Shown: positions 23,991-38,000, counted from the stretch's first letter. The stretch is DNA of 64,000 nucleotides from Patiria miniata (GCF_015706575.1 NW_024037072.1:15253162-15317161), one strand, 5' to 3'. Notes: generated by a model from the letters alone, not told the origin. Numbers and translations: made by a program.

Positions 23991-24327
23991 CAAGGGCGGA
24001 TCCAGGGGGGGGGGGGGGGGGGGGGGGGGCCAAAGGGGGCCATGCCCCCCCCCAAAAAAAAACGAAACCAATTTTTTTTTTTTTTTAGTGACATCGCAAT
24101 AAAGGCAGGCAATGAGTACACCACCATCTTTTCCTCAAAAAAAAACATTGGTTAAAGTGGTCAGAAATTGCCTCAGATCGCACCACAGAGCATCTAGAAT
24201 CCAAATTTTTTTTTTTCGGGGCCCTTCAGCGGGCCCCGAACCCAACGCCGTAATTTTTGTGACCCACTTTTTTAGGGGACCAAATTTTTTTGGCCCCCTC
24301 CAAAATTGTGTTCTGGATCCGCCCTTG
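23991..24327. mobile_element. hAT-like MITE with perfect 8-bp target duplication
   Basis: Ends CAAGGGCGGATCCAG and CTGGATCCGCCCTTG are exact inverses, and TTTGCATT flanks both sides (23983-23990 and 24328-24335). A perfect 8-bp duplication fits hAT. It contains a run of 25 G (24005-24029) and inverted GGGCCCC blocks. Confidence 0.93.
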
Positions 24328-26600
24328 TTTGCATTTTTCTTTGGATTTATTCCATCCCCGTGAAATTGTTCCATCGGACTTGCTCAATGCTGTCATTCAA
24401 AAGAAATCAAGAAATGTAGGTGATTTCCAAAGATCAGTTAATTGACTGAGTTTTGGAAATTGAGAGTTATTTTTCGACGAGATTGTGTCTGGTGAATGGT
24501 GATCAAAAGGTTGTGCGCAGTTTTTCACTTTTTTAAAGCTAATATACACTGAGCTGAAACTTCACCAGGTTATGCTCTCGACATTCTTCTTTGGATTTTA
24601 AGTGATGTTATTATTGAAAATGAACAAAATGCATAAAAAGCAATTGATCGGATACGTCGATTTTCACATTGTGAAATGTATAAATCAATTTACTTACAAA
24701 AACGAGTTTGAAAACTCCCCATCCACTCTTATCATACAAATAGCCATACAAACCATACATGCAGCAAAAGTAATACCAATATAACAAAAATAGTACTGAA
24801 AACACCCAAAACCCTAAAATTTGTCACCCAAAAAACCACAGAAACTAAACAATTCAGATAGAAAACTATTAACAAAAATAAAACCTTGTTCTTTAACCAA
24901 AATAATAATGTAACTACATACATATATTGCAACTCATGTATGTGGTTGTCAGCTGTAAATAAAGAAATGAAAAAAAAAAAAACTACAAAAGGTAGCTATT
25001 GTAAAGGCAAGTAAAAAAATGGTTGAATTAGCTGAAAAGAATATTAGCTTAAAAACTTAATATTGCTTAATGCCAAATTATAGAGGAAAATATTCAGCCA
25101 TTATACTTTCATCGCTTGACATTACACAGCGATAATATACTTTAAAATTTCAAAGGTACAGAACATGATTATATTTGAGAGACATGTATATAGAATAAAT
25201 TTATCCTTGAGAAAGTGTCGTAGTTTACACAATGTTTACACAAACATCCATAAACATCAGATCATTGGTCAAAATCCCAGGCAAAAGTAAGGCAACCTTC
25301 ACAACAACAATTGTCATAAAAATTAATACTACAATATGTAAACATGTACATGTACATAATGTTATTTGCATGCAGATATACAACCAACAATTCTCATATT
25401 TTAGTTTTTTTTTGGGGGGGGGGTGAATTTCTTTCTTTGATGTGCTTGGCAGGTTTTAACACATGTTCAGCTGGGGTAATTATCAGCATCCAGACTCCAA
25501 CCGGTAAACATAGTGTTTAATACTGGCCAAGAAATATTTATTCCCATTCATAAACAATTTTTCAAATCAAAACTTTTTAGCCCAAAAGTAAAAAATTTCC
25601 AACAATTTTGTTCAACAATTTTACTTCATGTTTTTCGAAACACCCCTCTAGCTATAGAATGGAGTGTGCAGCTGGTAAGAAAGTTGTAAAGAACTCCTTT
25701 TATGGAGATTGGCGAGCGCGTTGTGCGTACTATGCGATGTCGGGCAGAATGCAGCTGTGGCGGTGTGTTGTGAATTTTGGACTATGAAATACTGACTCAC
25801 TGGTAGTATTGCGCATGCCTACATAAGGATTGTGAACGTTTAACCAATAAAATGGTAAAAGGCACTGGATTTCATCTGAGTCCACATTTCATGTGACACT
25901 GGAAAAGTGTTTTAAGACCAGCCAGCCGGTCTTTATCATCTGTTTAAGACCGGCCATGTGACAGGCTCTCGACCAATAGGAATGGGTAAACTGTCCTAGA
26001 TTTTTATGATTACCAAATAAATGAGGGAAATATTCATCAGACTTTCATTGCTTGACATTACACAGTGATAATATACTCGTTTAAATTTTAGAAGTACAAT
26101 TATAATTGAGATACACATATATATAGAATGATTTTGTTCTTTGCAAAGTTTTATGGATTATGAATGTTTACACATAAACATCACATCATCGGTCAAATTC
26201 CTAGGCAAAAATATTCACACTACTAAGTCAAGCTACACCAACAATTGTCATCATAATACTACTACAATATGTAAACATGTATGTGTGTACATAATGTTAT
26301 TTGCGTGCAGATATGCAGGCATCAATACGCACATTTTGATTTTTCAGGGGCAAATTTATTTCTTTTAATATGAAATCAACATACATTTGTACTTTGCATG
26401 CTAATCTCTGATTACGTATGACTTTTTTCCCCAAATGCAATTAGAAAAATAACTGGTACTCAAATTATTTCATTTGTGCATGTACAAGTACTGAGCTGCA
26501 AACCTCCACAGCCAGAGTTACTTTTCTTTAGTTTGTCAGTGATATATTCTGAATACAGACTCAAAATGGCAGGCTGTTTAAAGTCCCATACTGGCCAGTG

Positions 26601-27083
26601 GGGTCCACTGTACTAATTCAAGCCCCATTGAAAACAGTGTAAAATCAACAAAGTTCAGGGCCAAGTAACATGCAAGCCAACATCACTGGGGTTTCTGAAA
26701 CAAAAAATTAAATTATTGTCTTGTCTTTCATCTTTTCATTTCTTTTCAATTTTACGTACATTAGCCAATTACATTTTTAAATATTCACACCCAAATAAAA
26801 TCACCTCCCGAAAAGTGATAGTTCCCGAGCCTGCATGTAGCCATTTTAAGAGTGGCACCCTTCCACTTTCACAGGCAAATAGGACCCATTTTTTCATCCG
26901 TGATTTTATCAAGCCTGCCCTCAGATGGAAGCCCCAAAACCAGGGAGTTGATCCTTGGGTATATTTAAACAATTCCACCGTTTTTAAAGCCAAACGGTCT
27001 CCGTTTTCAAAAGAAATTGTGGGGGCACTTTTTATGCTAATCAGCTGGCGTAGAAATTCTCGCTTGAATTAGTTCAGTGCACC
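26601..27083. mobile_element. Copy 2-only MITE with GTCCACTG-ACTAATTCAAGC ends
   Basis: GGTCCACTGTACTAATTCAAGC-like left end and its inverse GCTTGAATTAGTTCAGTGCACC at the right, flanked by CAGTG. Copy 1 reads uninterrupted CTGGCCAGTGTGTGG, an empty site. A 118-residue reading frame inside has no recognisable domain. Confidence 0.82.
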
Positions 27084-28031
27084 CAGTGTGTGGTATTGTC
27101 CGAATGACCTGTGGCATAGGGGTCAACCTAATGTAAATATCTACCAATAGGGTGCTTCATATAACATGACACATGAGTGTGCAGGAGAAGTAGGCCAATC
27201 AAAGTAAAGGGGAGGTGGCACAGCCAAGACGCATAGCAAGCAATAAGATAGTTGAAGCACGAGGCCGTCATCTGTCCTATATACTTGTGTGCTATGAGGT
27301 ACCGGGTAAAGTCTCCGGTAAAGCAATAACAACACTACAATTCAAAATGGGAGCTTATATTTAAGATTTGTTCATAACACACTCACAAATGACACAGAAA
27401 TACTTGGCAATTAATGAGTTACCATGAATGATTGAATAGCATTATGGCAACATTGTGAAAAAAACTGACAATAAACTGCCTAGCATTTGGTGATTTCACA
27501 AGGGGAAGTGACCACAATAAAAACTTGACCAATAGTAAAACACATGTTCTCTTTCATGAAAACGGATTACCCAAAGTTGGATTGCTATGTACATTTTGAC
27601 AGGGGCACTGGCCCTTAGAGACATAACTAAATAAAACTTTTGTTTCTCATCATATCAGGCAGTTTCTTTTTCATGGCAAGTTTTTTGTTCCTCAAGAAAT
27701 AAAAGAATGCAGCTCAGTTACATATTTCCGACCTGGAACTAAGTTGATTTGATAATTTTAGTCTATATTTTATCAATTTCTGACATAACTGCAACATTTG
27801 CAATAAGTCATTTCTATCTGTGGTGAAATTCAGCATTACTTTGTTGGCTAAGAAATAAAAATTGTGTTTGCTATTACATTGTAAAAACAATTGATTAGGA
27901 GGTGGACAAAATATTTAACTTTTGCTAAAATTTTGTTTAGCCATTTATATTATTGGCTGGGATGATGGTTGCTTAAGTTTTTTTTTAAATTATTTATTAA
28001 CTTTTTTTATGTATACATAACAGTTAACATA

Positions 28032-28221
28032 AATAAGGAAAGGTTTGCGGAAACACCATGTGCGAATAATTTCTCAACTAAGAGAATGGTTCTGAAAAGA
28101 ACCAGAGGTATAAACTTGACGCTCCGGTCAGTATGCTCTGACCGTATGCTCTGACCGTCTTCATTCTCTTAGTTGAGAAATTATTCGTACATGGTGTTTC
28201 CGCAAACCTTTCTTTATTTAG
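28032..28221. mobile_element. MITE, copy 2 counterpart of 3033-3222
   Basis: Same arms and centre as the element at 3033-3222, at the same place in the duplicated segment. The insertion therefore predates the duplication. Confidence 0.72.
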
Positions 28222-28302
28222 TATCTCCACCAGGCAAAGCCTCAAATCTTACTTAACAGTTAACATGTGAATCTACTGTATCTGCATTTGCTGTGCTGTT
28301 CT

Positions 28303-28348
28303 AGGCTTCGCTGCACGGTGCGGCAAGGCTTCGCTGCACGGTGCGGCA
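28303..28348. repeat. 23-bp tandem repeat, two units
   Basis: Copy 2 counterpart of the three-unit array at 3306-3374, one unit shorter. Confidence 0.92.
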
Positions 28349-29038
28349 AGACCGCACTGCCAACCAACTTACAAAATTCATTACATTTTTTTAAAATGCA
28401 GGACGATGTTTACAAAAATCTAGGGTGGGGCAGCACCACAATTTAAAAAAAACCTGTTATTTATGAATAAAATTATTTAGGTTCTGTATAATTTTCTAGG
28501 TGGGTAGGGTAATAGGAAGCATTGGTCCGTTCCTTTATTTCAAATTAGTTGTCAATACTGTAAACCAAATATATCGTAACAAAAACTCTGTTTAATATAC
28601 CAACTTATTTCTAAGTGCAAACTGCAAAAAGCAAGTTTAATAAGCAATATACCAGAAGTGTTGCAAAAATTAACAACTTTGTATACCCTGATAACTATGT
28701 TTAAAATAATCTTGCAAAACTATTCATAACTATTCATATGCAAAAGCTAACAACTACAACCCTGTTTAAAACATATGCAAAATAATGGTGCAAAAAATGA
28801 CATTTCATCAAACCTGGGAAGAAAGAAAGTTTTCCATAACCACGCATAAAATGTAGTCAGTTACAAATAACTAGTAATGCTTTGATACTGTCCCACTCAC
28901 ACTTTCCCCTGTCACTGTAAATGTCTTCGCTTTAATTTTTTGTAATATATTTACATCAAGAGGCAAGAATGAAAACTAATTATGCTTAAGCTACTCTTCA
29001 ATTTCAATGGAATAATAAACTCACCATTCATGTAGAAT

Positions 29039-32000
29039 TCAAATCTTGTGCAATTCAATTCCCTCAGTTTCTTCCAATAAAGGCTTTTCTTCCCCGCTTC
29101 CTTCACCTGCAGGCTCTGCAGGTGATGGGTTACCTTCCCCATCTGCAGGTGGTGGATCGATCTCTGCACCTGCAGGTGGTTGGTTGACCTCCCCATCTGC
29201 AGGAGACGGGTAGCCCTCTGCACCTGCAGGTGGCGGATAGCCCTGCGCGCCTGCAGTTGGTTGATTGACCACAGCACCTGCAGGTGGCGGGTAGCTTTGT
29301 GCACCTGCAGGTGGTGGGTAGCTTTGTGCACCTGCAGGTGGCGGGTAGCCCTGTGCACCTGCAGGTGGCGGATAGCCCTGCGCGCCTGCAGTTGGTTGAT
29401 TGACCACAGCACCTGCAGGTGGCGGGTAGCTTTGTGCACCTGCAGGTGGCGGGTAGCCCTGTGCACCTGCAGGTGGCGGGTAGCCCTGTGCACCGTCAGG
29501 TGGTGGATAGCCCTGTGCACCTGCAGCTGCAGGTGGTGGATAACCCTCTGCACCTGCAGGTGGATACCCAGTGGCGGGCGGGTAGCCTGGCTGATCAGGG
29601 GGCGGGTAACCCCCTGGTGGGTACGTCGGGTCTCCCACTGGCGGTGGGTGTGCAGGATCCCAGGTCGGGGGCATTGCAGGCAGGTTGTAGGTTGGGTACT
29701 GAGGGGCATACATGAGCTTACCAAAGGTGTAGTCATGGCCACTCTTGCTGGGAATCTCCTGGAGTCCATCTATAGCAACCTCATAACTTGGAGGCGGCAG
29801 AACTGGGATAAAGATATAAATGATCTTCTTGATTAGCAAATTTTTCAGATGGAGTGAATTGAGGGTTAGTCACATGAAAACAGCAAACAATTATTGGCTT
29901 ACAGAATGATAGATCAACCATAGCAGATCAATCCCTTATAAGGCAGCAGTGTTGTAGGACTCAAGTCCAGGACTTGGACTCAAATACATTTCAAGTCGTA
30001 ATCATAGTTCAGTGACTTGGCTTGCACTCGTACTCGGCTTTGATCATCATGACTCGGACTTGACACTAAATATAATTCTGATGTCTATTTTCTAAAAATA
30101 CCCTTTCAAGGGAGTATACAACATTTGCTTTTGCTGTAATTTTCAGAAATGGAAAGATTTGGGAGGTTAGTATTTTAAGGCAAATATTGCCACACTGACT
30201 TGTTTAAAGTTTTGTGCTCGAAGATGCTGGAAAAACCAAGAAAAACAATCACGTTCCTGTAGTCTGGTTCCCTGACCCCACTTAAGATGAAATAGAGCAA
30301 TTTATAGACTTTGGGGAATTGTAAGGTAAAGGAACCAGACTAGCTGTCTTGTGCCCATCCATAGGTGTGTAATCGACTGCAAACAAAATGCGGACTAACT
30401 AAATATGGTAAATTGGGGGCAGTATTTGATACAAAAATTCCACTTTTCTTGAAAATGACAGCACACCAAGGTGCCATGATTTTACAGGATGCTTTAGACT
30501 GTCATTCACTAACAGCCCAGTAAGGGATTTCTTAATAATTTGGTATTTTTCTTTTTTGATGTTTTCAAATGTTGTATATTCCCTTTAAGCAAAGCTAAGT
30601 GACTTGACTAATGATAGGTACTTATCTTGGCACCTCTTGGAGTGTATGGCAAATACCCCGTTATGTCGTAGGTTTTGAATGATGGTCCACTGAACACATA
30701 TTAGTAATGTTCTTAAGGCAAGTACTAAAGTGTTTTGGAGGGTCTGGTCGAGCAAGGAGTTCAAATGATCTTACCATTGCTGGCTGGCTGATGAACCACC
30801 ACGGCCGTGGGGTCCGGGTAGACGGGGCGATACACCGGAACAGTCCCTATGGTGATGGGCAAGAACACTTCAGCATCGAAGGGGGTGTTCTCTATGTCAC
30901 CTTCAAACTGCCGGCAAGAATGTCAGAACATTCAGGAAGTTAACATCAGGGTTCCCATTAATCCCATGAGTTTTCCAGGACAACTTTCAGGCTTTCCATG
31001 ACCAATTCCTATGCTTTTTTGGGGGGCATCTTAGGAGCCTATTTACAATACCTTGGCCAGTCATCGCACTGTAAGGCAAGGGATGTCACTCCCTTTCAGC
31101 CTTCCAGTCTGACACAAGACCACTGAGCACCACAAAAGCATCACAATGGTGTACTGAACATGTAACAACTATAAGGCATACATGCATTAGGCCAAAAAAA
31201 AAATTTCTGCTTCCGGTTACCCCAACTACCCTATTTTGACTAATTTCTTTTGGGGGGAAATGAAAATGAGGAAAAAACACCCCCAAAACAATCAATTACT
31301 GCCTTTTACCCTCGACTACACACAGACACCTTGATCAACACAAAAAAATGCCCCCCCCCCCCCCCAAAAAACTCCCTACCTACCTACCCTAGTTTCAAAT
31401 GCCAATTAATCGGAAGCAGACATTTTTTGTGGCTTATAAACAAACAGTAGTAAACTCACATTGCAAAACAAATGGAAGACTGCCATAGCCAAATATTGTG
31501 CATCATCACATGCAGGACTCAACAAATTTGTCCTGCAATATTATATTTCCTTGACGCCTTGCAAAAAAACAAAATTCCATGACTTTTATGACTTTCCATG
31601 TTCCAGGATTTGTCCATGTACGACTGTGGGAATTCTGTATCACAGGCCCTTTCACACAATCCAAAAATATCTGTGTTAGAGCCCCAAGATTTTGAGAACA
31701 CCTTTCCAATTATAGCCAGAATCCAAAATGGCTTCTACCATTTTTTTTCTACAAAAAAAAGGAGAGAATATATTTACGTGGACTGCATAACCAATCTTGA
31801 TGATGTTGCATCCCTGAGGGCCAGTGGGAGGGATGGGGGGTATGATGTGAGGTTTCCAATCCATCCTAGCTGTTTCACCTTCCTCACATCCAGGAGCTTT
31901 CTCCTTCATCACGTTATACTCACGACTTGTTGAGTGACGCCCTGATGAAGAGAAGAACTTCACGTACTGAGGGGGGAAAAAAAGAAAGAAAATAAACCTG

Positions 32001-35000
32001 ATAATTTTATGGACAAAAGTGGCCCATTACAAGGCTGGTAGCCACTCAACCTAAGTAAATGACAACTAAACAAATGTAGAACGACAGAAACAAAAGAAGT
32101 GGAGAGCAAAGCAGATTCACTGATTTAAAGGGAATGTACATCATTGGCTTTTGCTGTAATTTTCAGAAATGAACTATTTGGGGCATTAGTATAATTGATC
32201 AAATATTGTTACACTGACATGTTTGAAGTTTTGTGTTCGAAAATGCTGGAAAAACCAAGAAAAACAAAATTATTCAAGTAGTCTGGTTCCCTGACTCCAC
32301 TAAAGATGAAATGGATCAAACATACCGGAAAATTGTAAGGTAAGGGATCCAGTCTAGCTGGCCTGCAGCCGTTCATGAGCATGGAACCAATAGCGAGCAA
32401 AACAAAATTTAGACTAAAAAAAAATGGTAAATTTGGTGCAGTAATTGAAACATAGTTAGGTTTTTCCAACGGTGGTCGGCCGACCAGCGTTGGAAATGTA
32501 TACAAATATACCATTTTCTTGAAAATGGCTTCACACCAGGTGCCATAATTTTACAGGATGCTTAAGCATGTCTATTACCAACATCCTAGTAAGGTATTTC
32601 GTAACAACTTGGTAGTTTTATTTTTCGATGTTTGCAAATGTTGTATTTTCCCTTTAACAAAGAACTTGACTGGACCAGCACAACTTTACTCAAGGGCTGC
32701 CTCTTCCCAGACACCATCCGCCTGTAGTATAGACCATTATCACGCTGCAGCCATTTGATTTTTTTCCCATTCAAATCAATGTAACCAAAGCGAGGCTGGA
32801 GGGAAAAATAGTCTGGTTCCTTTTTGCACAAAAACATAATCATTCAGTACTGTTATTGAATACGGGGAACATGACTAAAATGGTGGAAGCATGATACAGG
32901 TCTATTCACTGCCCGAGCAAGTTGATGAGTCACCGACCCTCAATGTCTTCAAGACGAGAGTGAGTGGTGTCACCTTCAGCTGATCAAGCTGTCCCAAATA
33001 GCTGATTTGTTCACTTGCACGTTTGCCTTTTTATGCCTTGAGTTATGTCTGCACTTGCTTGTTTGAATTTCACCCAATCTGCGAGTAGACTCCAGAGAAG
33101 GTTTTTGCACGGCCTCCCTGGCCAGTTTACTTTCTTTTTTTTTCTTTTTTTCGTTAGTTGATTAATTTTTGTGCATGCAATTCTTTTTTATATTTAAATA
33201 TTTAGTTTTTTATTTTTAGTTAAAGAATGACTGTATTTTTATTAGAATATATTTCTGTTTATTTTGATCCCATTCCTGTAATTGGCAGTTTTTCTGCTGT
33301 AAGATGTTGCTAATGAATAAATCAATAAAATGATGATGATGATGTTGGCAGCCTCCCAAACTGTTCAGGGCACGTCTCAATTCATATCCGGGACGAGTTC
33401 CGGACAAATTGCGGGTAGATTCACTTTGTCCGAAAGGAGCTCATCAGGCATTACTTTGTACATCGAGTTAGCTCTATTAATTTAATATAGCTCTATGATG
33501 TGCACTAATGTCTTTGTTCAGGAGGTGCTAATCAGAAGCCTACCGGTACCTATATGGGGTTCATGGCATCTGACGAGATTGCACTGCTGGGTTCAATAGG
33601 CCTATCCATTAAGCCCTACCAACTATGCATGTGGGGTAACAACATGAGCGCCCCTTCAATACATGTACCATACTTTATGCTCCAGACAAGTGTGCCATAT
33701 GTGCATGCACGACATTTTGGATCGCATGACATACATCACATTTGGATTCCCAAATTGTCATGCCAGGACCATGTACATCATTCTACAGTCAAGGTTTTTT
33801 TAGTTGCCTCACGACTCTGACGAAAACAAACAAAAACATTTTCAAAATGACGGGCGGAGGTGATTCAGTGACTGTTTCATGAACAACCAAATCCTACACA
33901 AACAGCTGTCGTCAATGATGTTAGCCTTGTCCAAGACGTTACGCACCTACACCAAGTTTCGTGAAATCGATTGTAAGTTTATTGCACAGCAGTGCAATAA
34001 CAGGGATGTGAGTGACCACTGATAACAATAGCTGAAAACACCTGAAAAAAGGTGTAAAAAAGCTGAAATCCCCAAAAGACGAAGCTAAAATCAGCTTTAA
34101 AGCTTAGATTTCACACCCCTGAATAAATTTGTTAAGCAAGTCCTACGCATGGTGTAAGTTACGCGCTGTTTTTCGTGAAATCGACTGCTGGACTCACCTG
34201 CTTGAGTCGCACATTGAGACAGAGGATCTTGCGGGTGCTGTTGTTTTCCACTGTGCCAAAGACAAACATGGTCTCCCCGGGAACATAGCCGGCCTTGTCG
34301 ACGGAGGCATTGGTGATGATGGGTCCAGTGGCGCAGCAACAACAGCAGACAGTGTTGGTGTCCGATTCACTTACAGGATACTATGGAAAATGGTGGAGGA
34401 AAAAATCACCAAACAGCTTTTGAGTGGAAAAAAATGTTTGGGTTGAACTGTTTCCAGTAGCGGCCCTAAGGGGGAGGGGAGGGGGGCATGGGGGGGGGGA
34501 GGGCATTTTTTTGGGGGGGGGGGGCCAAGCTTGCAACAAGCTTGCAGGGTACCAAAAATGCAAAATAGGGTAAGCTTGCGGCAAACTTTCAACAAGCTTG
34601 CAACAAGCTTGCAACAAGCTTGAACAAGCTTGCAACAAGCTTGCAACAAGCTTGCGGCAAGCTAAGCTTGCAGACAAGCTGGCGGACAAGCTTGTAACAA
34701 GCTTGCAGCAAGATTGCAGCAAGCTTGCAGCAAGCTTGCAACAAGCTTGCAGGGTACCAAAAATGCAGAATAGGGTAAGCTTGCGGCAAGCTTGCAACAA
34801 GCTTGCAACAAGCTTGCAGCAAAAGCTTGCAGCAAGCTTGCAGCAAGCTTGCAGGGGGAGGGGCATTCCCCCTCCCCCATACCAAAAATGCAAAATAGGG
34901 TAAGCTTGCGGCAAGCTTGCAACAAGCTTGCTTGCAACAACTTTCAGTGACTGCAAGCTTGCAAGATACCGAAGCTTTCCACAATGCCTGCCACAAGCTT

Positions 35001-38000
35001 GCAGCAAGCTTTCCTGCTAGCTTGTGGCAAGCTTGCCGTGCTAGCTCACCCCGGTTTTCAGCTTGCAGGGATTGCGACAAGCTTGCAGGCAAGCTCAGGC
35101 AAGCTTTTAGCTTGCTGCAACGCTTGCAGGTAATCAGGCAGGCTACAAAATTCTAAAATGAGATTTACTGTTCCATATTTACCAGGTACATGCATGAAAT
35201 GTCAGGGCATGAAGGTATTTTGACATTTAGTTAAAACTCAAATTAAGTAGATAAAAAAAAATAACTTTCAGTCGGAATCAATAAGGTACATGCATGTACC
35301 TCAAGGAACTTGATGTATTTAAGACTATTTTTGAAGGGGAAAAATCAAAATGTTTTATACAGTCCGAGATAATCTTTTTTTAATTTTAATTAAATTTTAA
35401 TCATTTTTTTCCCCCAGAAGATGTCTTGTCAGAAGATTCCAGGCAAGTTGTGGTTGACTTTCTATTTGCATGCCATTAATCGATACTATTTTTCAGAGCA
35501 TAAATTGGCAGGAAACTTGTATGCACTGTTGACTTTGTACCAATTGATTATGAAGTATGGGGACAAATTGTAATTGATCATTTTTGTAAACAACAAATTT
35601 CTACCAACAAAAATTGAAATCAAAGAATGTTGAATCAGCAAGTGATCCTTAAAGGGAATATTATACAACATTTGCAAACATCGAAAAGCAAAACTACCAT
35701 TTTTTTACGAAATACCTTACTAGGATGTTGGTAAATGACAGTCTAAAGCATCCTGTAAAATTATGGCACCATGTGTGAAGTCACTTTCAAGAAAATGGTA
35801 TTTTGTGTAAATTTCCAACGGTGGTCGGCCGACCACCGTTGGAAAAACCTAACTATTTTTCAACTACTGCTCCAAATTTACCAATTTTTTTCAGTCCAAA
35901 TTTTGTTTGCTATTGGTTACATGTTCATGAACGGGTGCAGGCCAGTTAGACTGGTTCCATTATCTTACAATTTTCCGGCATCTATAAATTATCCATTTTA
36001 TCTTTAGTGGAGTCAGGGAACCAGACTGCTTGAACTTTTTGTTTTTCTTCGTTTTTCCAGTATTTTCGAACACAAAACTTCAAACATGTCAGTGTAACAA
36101 TATTTGATCTGTTATACTAACCCCTCAAAATAGTTCATTTCTGAAAATTACAGCAAAAGCCAATGATGTACATTCCCTTTAAAGGGAATATACAACATTT
36201 GCAAACATCGAAAAATAAAACTACCAAGTTTTTACGAAATACCTTACTAGGATGTTGGTAAATGATAGTCTCAAGCATCTTGTAAAATTATGGCACCTGG
36301 TGTGAAGTAATTTTCAAGAAAATGATATTTTTGTATACATTTCCAACGGTGGTCGGCCGACCAGCGTTGGAAAAACCTAACTATTTTTCCACTACTGCTT
36401 CAAATTAACCATTTTTTCAGTCCAAATTTTGTTTGCTATTGGTTACATGTTTCATGAGCGGGTGCAGGCCAGCTAGACTGGTTCCCGTGCCTTACAATTT
36501 TCCATCATCTATAAATTGATCCATTTTATTTTTTGTTGAGTCAGGGAACCAGACTACTTAAACATTTTTGTTTTTCTTGTTTTTTCCAACCTTTTCGAAC
36601 ACAAAACTTCAAAAATGTCAGTGTAACAATATTTGATCTATATATACTAACCCCTCAAATAGTTCATTTCTGAAAATAACATCAAAAACCAATGATGTAC
36701 ATTCCCTTTAATTGGGAAACAACTTGTCCATAAACAAAAAGTTACTCTATGATTGCTGTTTTGTTTTTTTGGTAATATCACAATCAGGCATCAACATCTT
36801 TCCACTATGCATCCAAAAATTGTAAAATCCAAACCCATCCTAAACTAATAAGGCTAATTATAAAGCCATAGGCCTGTGCCTTTTAATTTGTAAACCAATC
36901 GAAAAAAATAATTCAAATCGATTGCACAGGGTAATTTCTGTTTTTGAAATTAAAGTAGAAAAATCAGCACAGGTTGGGGTTGTATTCTGTCACATCACTT
37001 ACTGCCTTGACTTTTTACTTGGCGGGTTTAAGAAAAGATTACTGATTGAGAGAACTCGATCAGTAATCTGTACTATCATATAATGCAATTTGCACTTTGC
37101 TAGACCTGCAATTGATAAAATATGTCATTGTCAGGAAATACATGCAACTGTTTTACAATTTAGTTATACTATTACCACTTGAGACAAATGATACCAGCAA
37201 ATTTTTACAGTCATGTTCATGGTTGTACCACATTGTGTACATGTACAGTACATGTACACCTACATGACCTAGGTTTGTGTACATCATGTGCATGTAGTAC
37301 TACATATAATGCACATCCATCATAATAATAATAATAACAAAGCATTTGTGTCCGTATTTTTCCCGATTTCTTCAACAGGTTGAATTTGCATATTATATAC
37401 AGCAATACATGTACTTTCTTAATTAACACAATGTAATACAATGCAGAATATGCAGTCTGCAAAACTATCAATCGAAGTTAACCGAAATATATGAAATGAG
37501 AGCCTGACTTAGCATCGCACCATCGACGCGTCTCACATACAGGACTTCCTCCATATTCAGAGACAAGTAATGATGCATGCTAAATGTCCTGAAAAGTTAT
37601 ATTTCCTGAATCTTTGGGTTTTGTCACTTGACACCGCCCATGACGGAAGCTACTGGCCTGCCAGTTAGTAACCAGGGAAAATCAAAAGGTTAAAGGTGCA
37701 ATACCCATGACCTTGAGAAAATCCTGCAGATGATTTCCTGCAAAATTTCCTCTGAAAATTCAAGGATACTACCAGTCGTCTAAAGGTATAAAATTTGATT
37801 TTCCTGATTATTAACCAGGTAATTAGTTTCAACACTCAAAGTGACAACAAACAAATTCAGGGAAAACACCTTTCAGCAAATTTAGCACAGAATTCGCTGT
37901 GTGGCTCTAAATACGGAGGAAGTCCAGTACATATTTGAGACACAATTTTGGGCTAGACTTACAGATTTGTGCCAAGTACACTCAACAGCCAAAATGTCAC

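Larger units (their letters stand above)
19655..24510. other. Spacer between the two large duplicates
   Basis: No coding exon is recognisable. It holds several inverted-repeat elements (20040-20193, 20422-20585, 22664-23050, 23991-24327), a short hairpin (21395-21448), a tRNA-like SINE fragment (22090-22193) and AT-rich filler. If the duplication unit is about 24 kb, this stretch may equal sequence just left of the window. Confidence 0.6.
24511..29038. other. Non-coding sequence downstream of arrestin copy 2
   Basis: Counterpart of 1-4063 with the same AT-rich character and local duplication, plus the copy 2-only MITE at 26601-27083. Confidence 0.6.

Noticed and set aside
24005-24029. G-run as a regulatory G-quadruplex
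   Set aside because: It lies in a MITE, and several other G-runs (51826, 52070, 52773, 52957) look like slippage-prone tracts whose length may be a sequencing artefact.
26716-27072. 118-residue open frame in copy 2
   Set aside because: Lies wholly inside a copy 2-only MITE, has no recognisable domain and is absent from copy 1.
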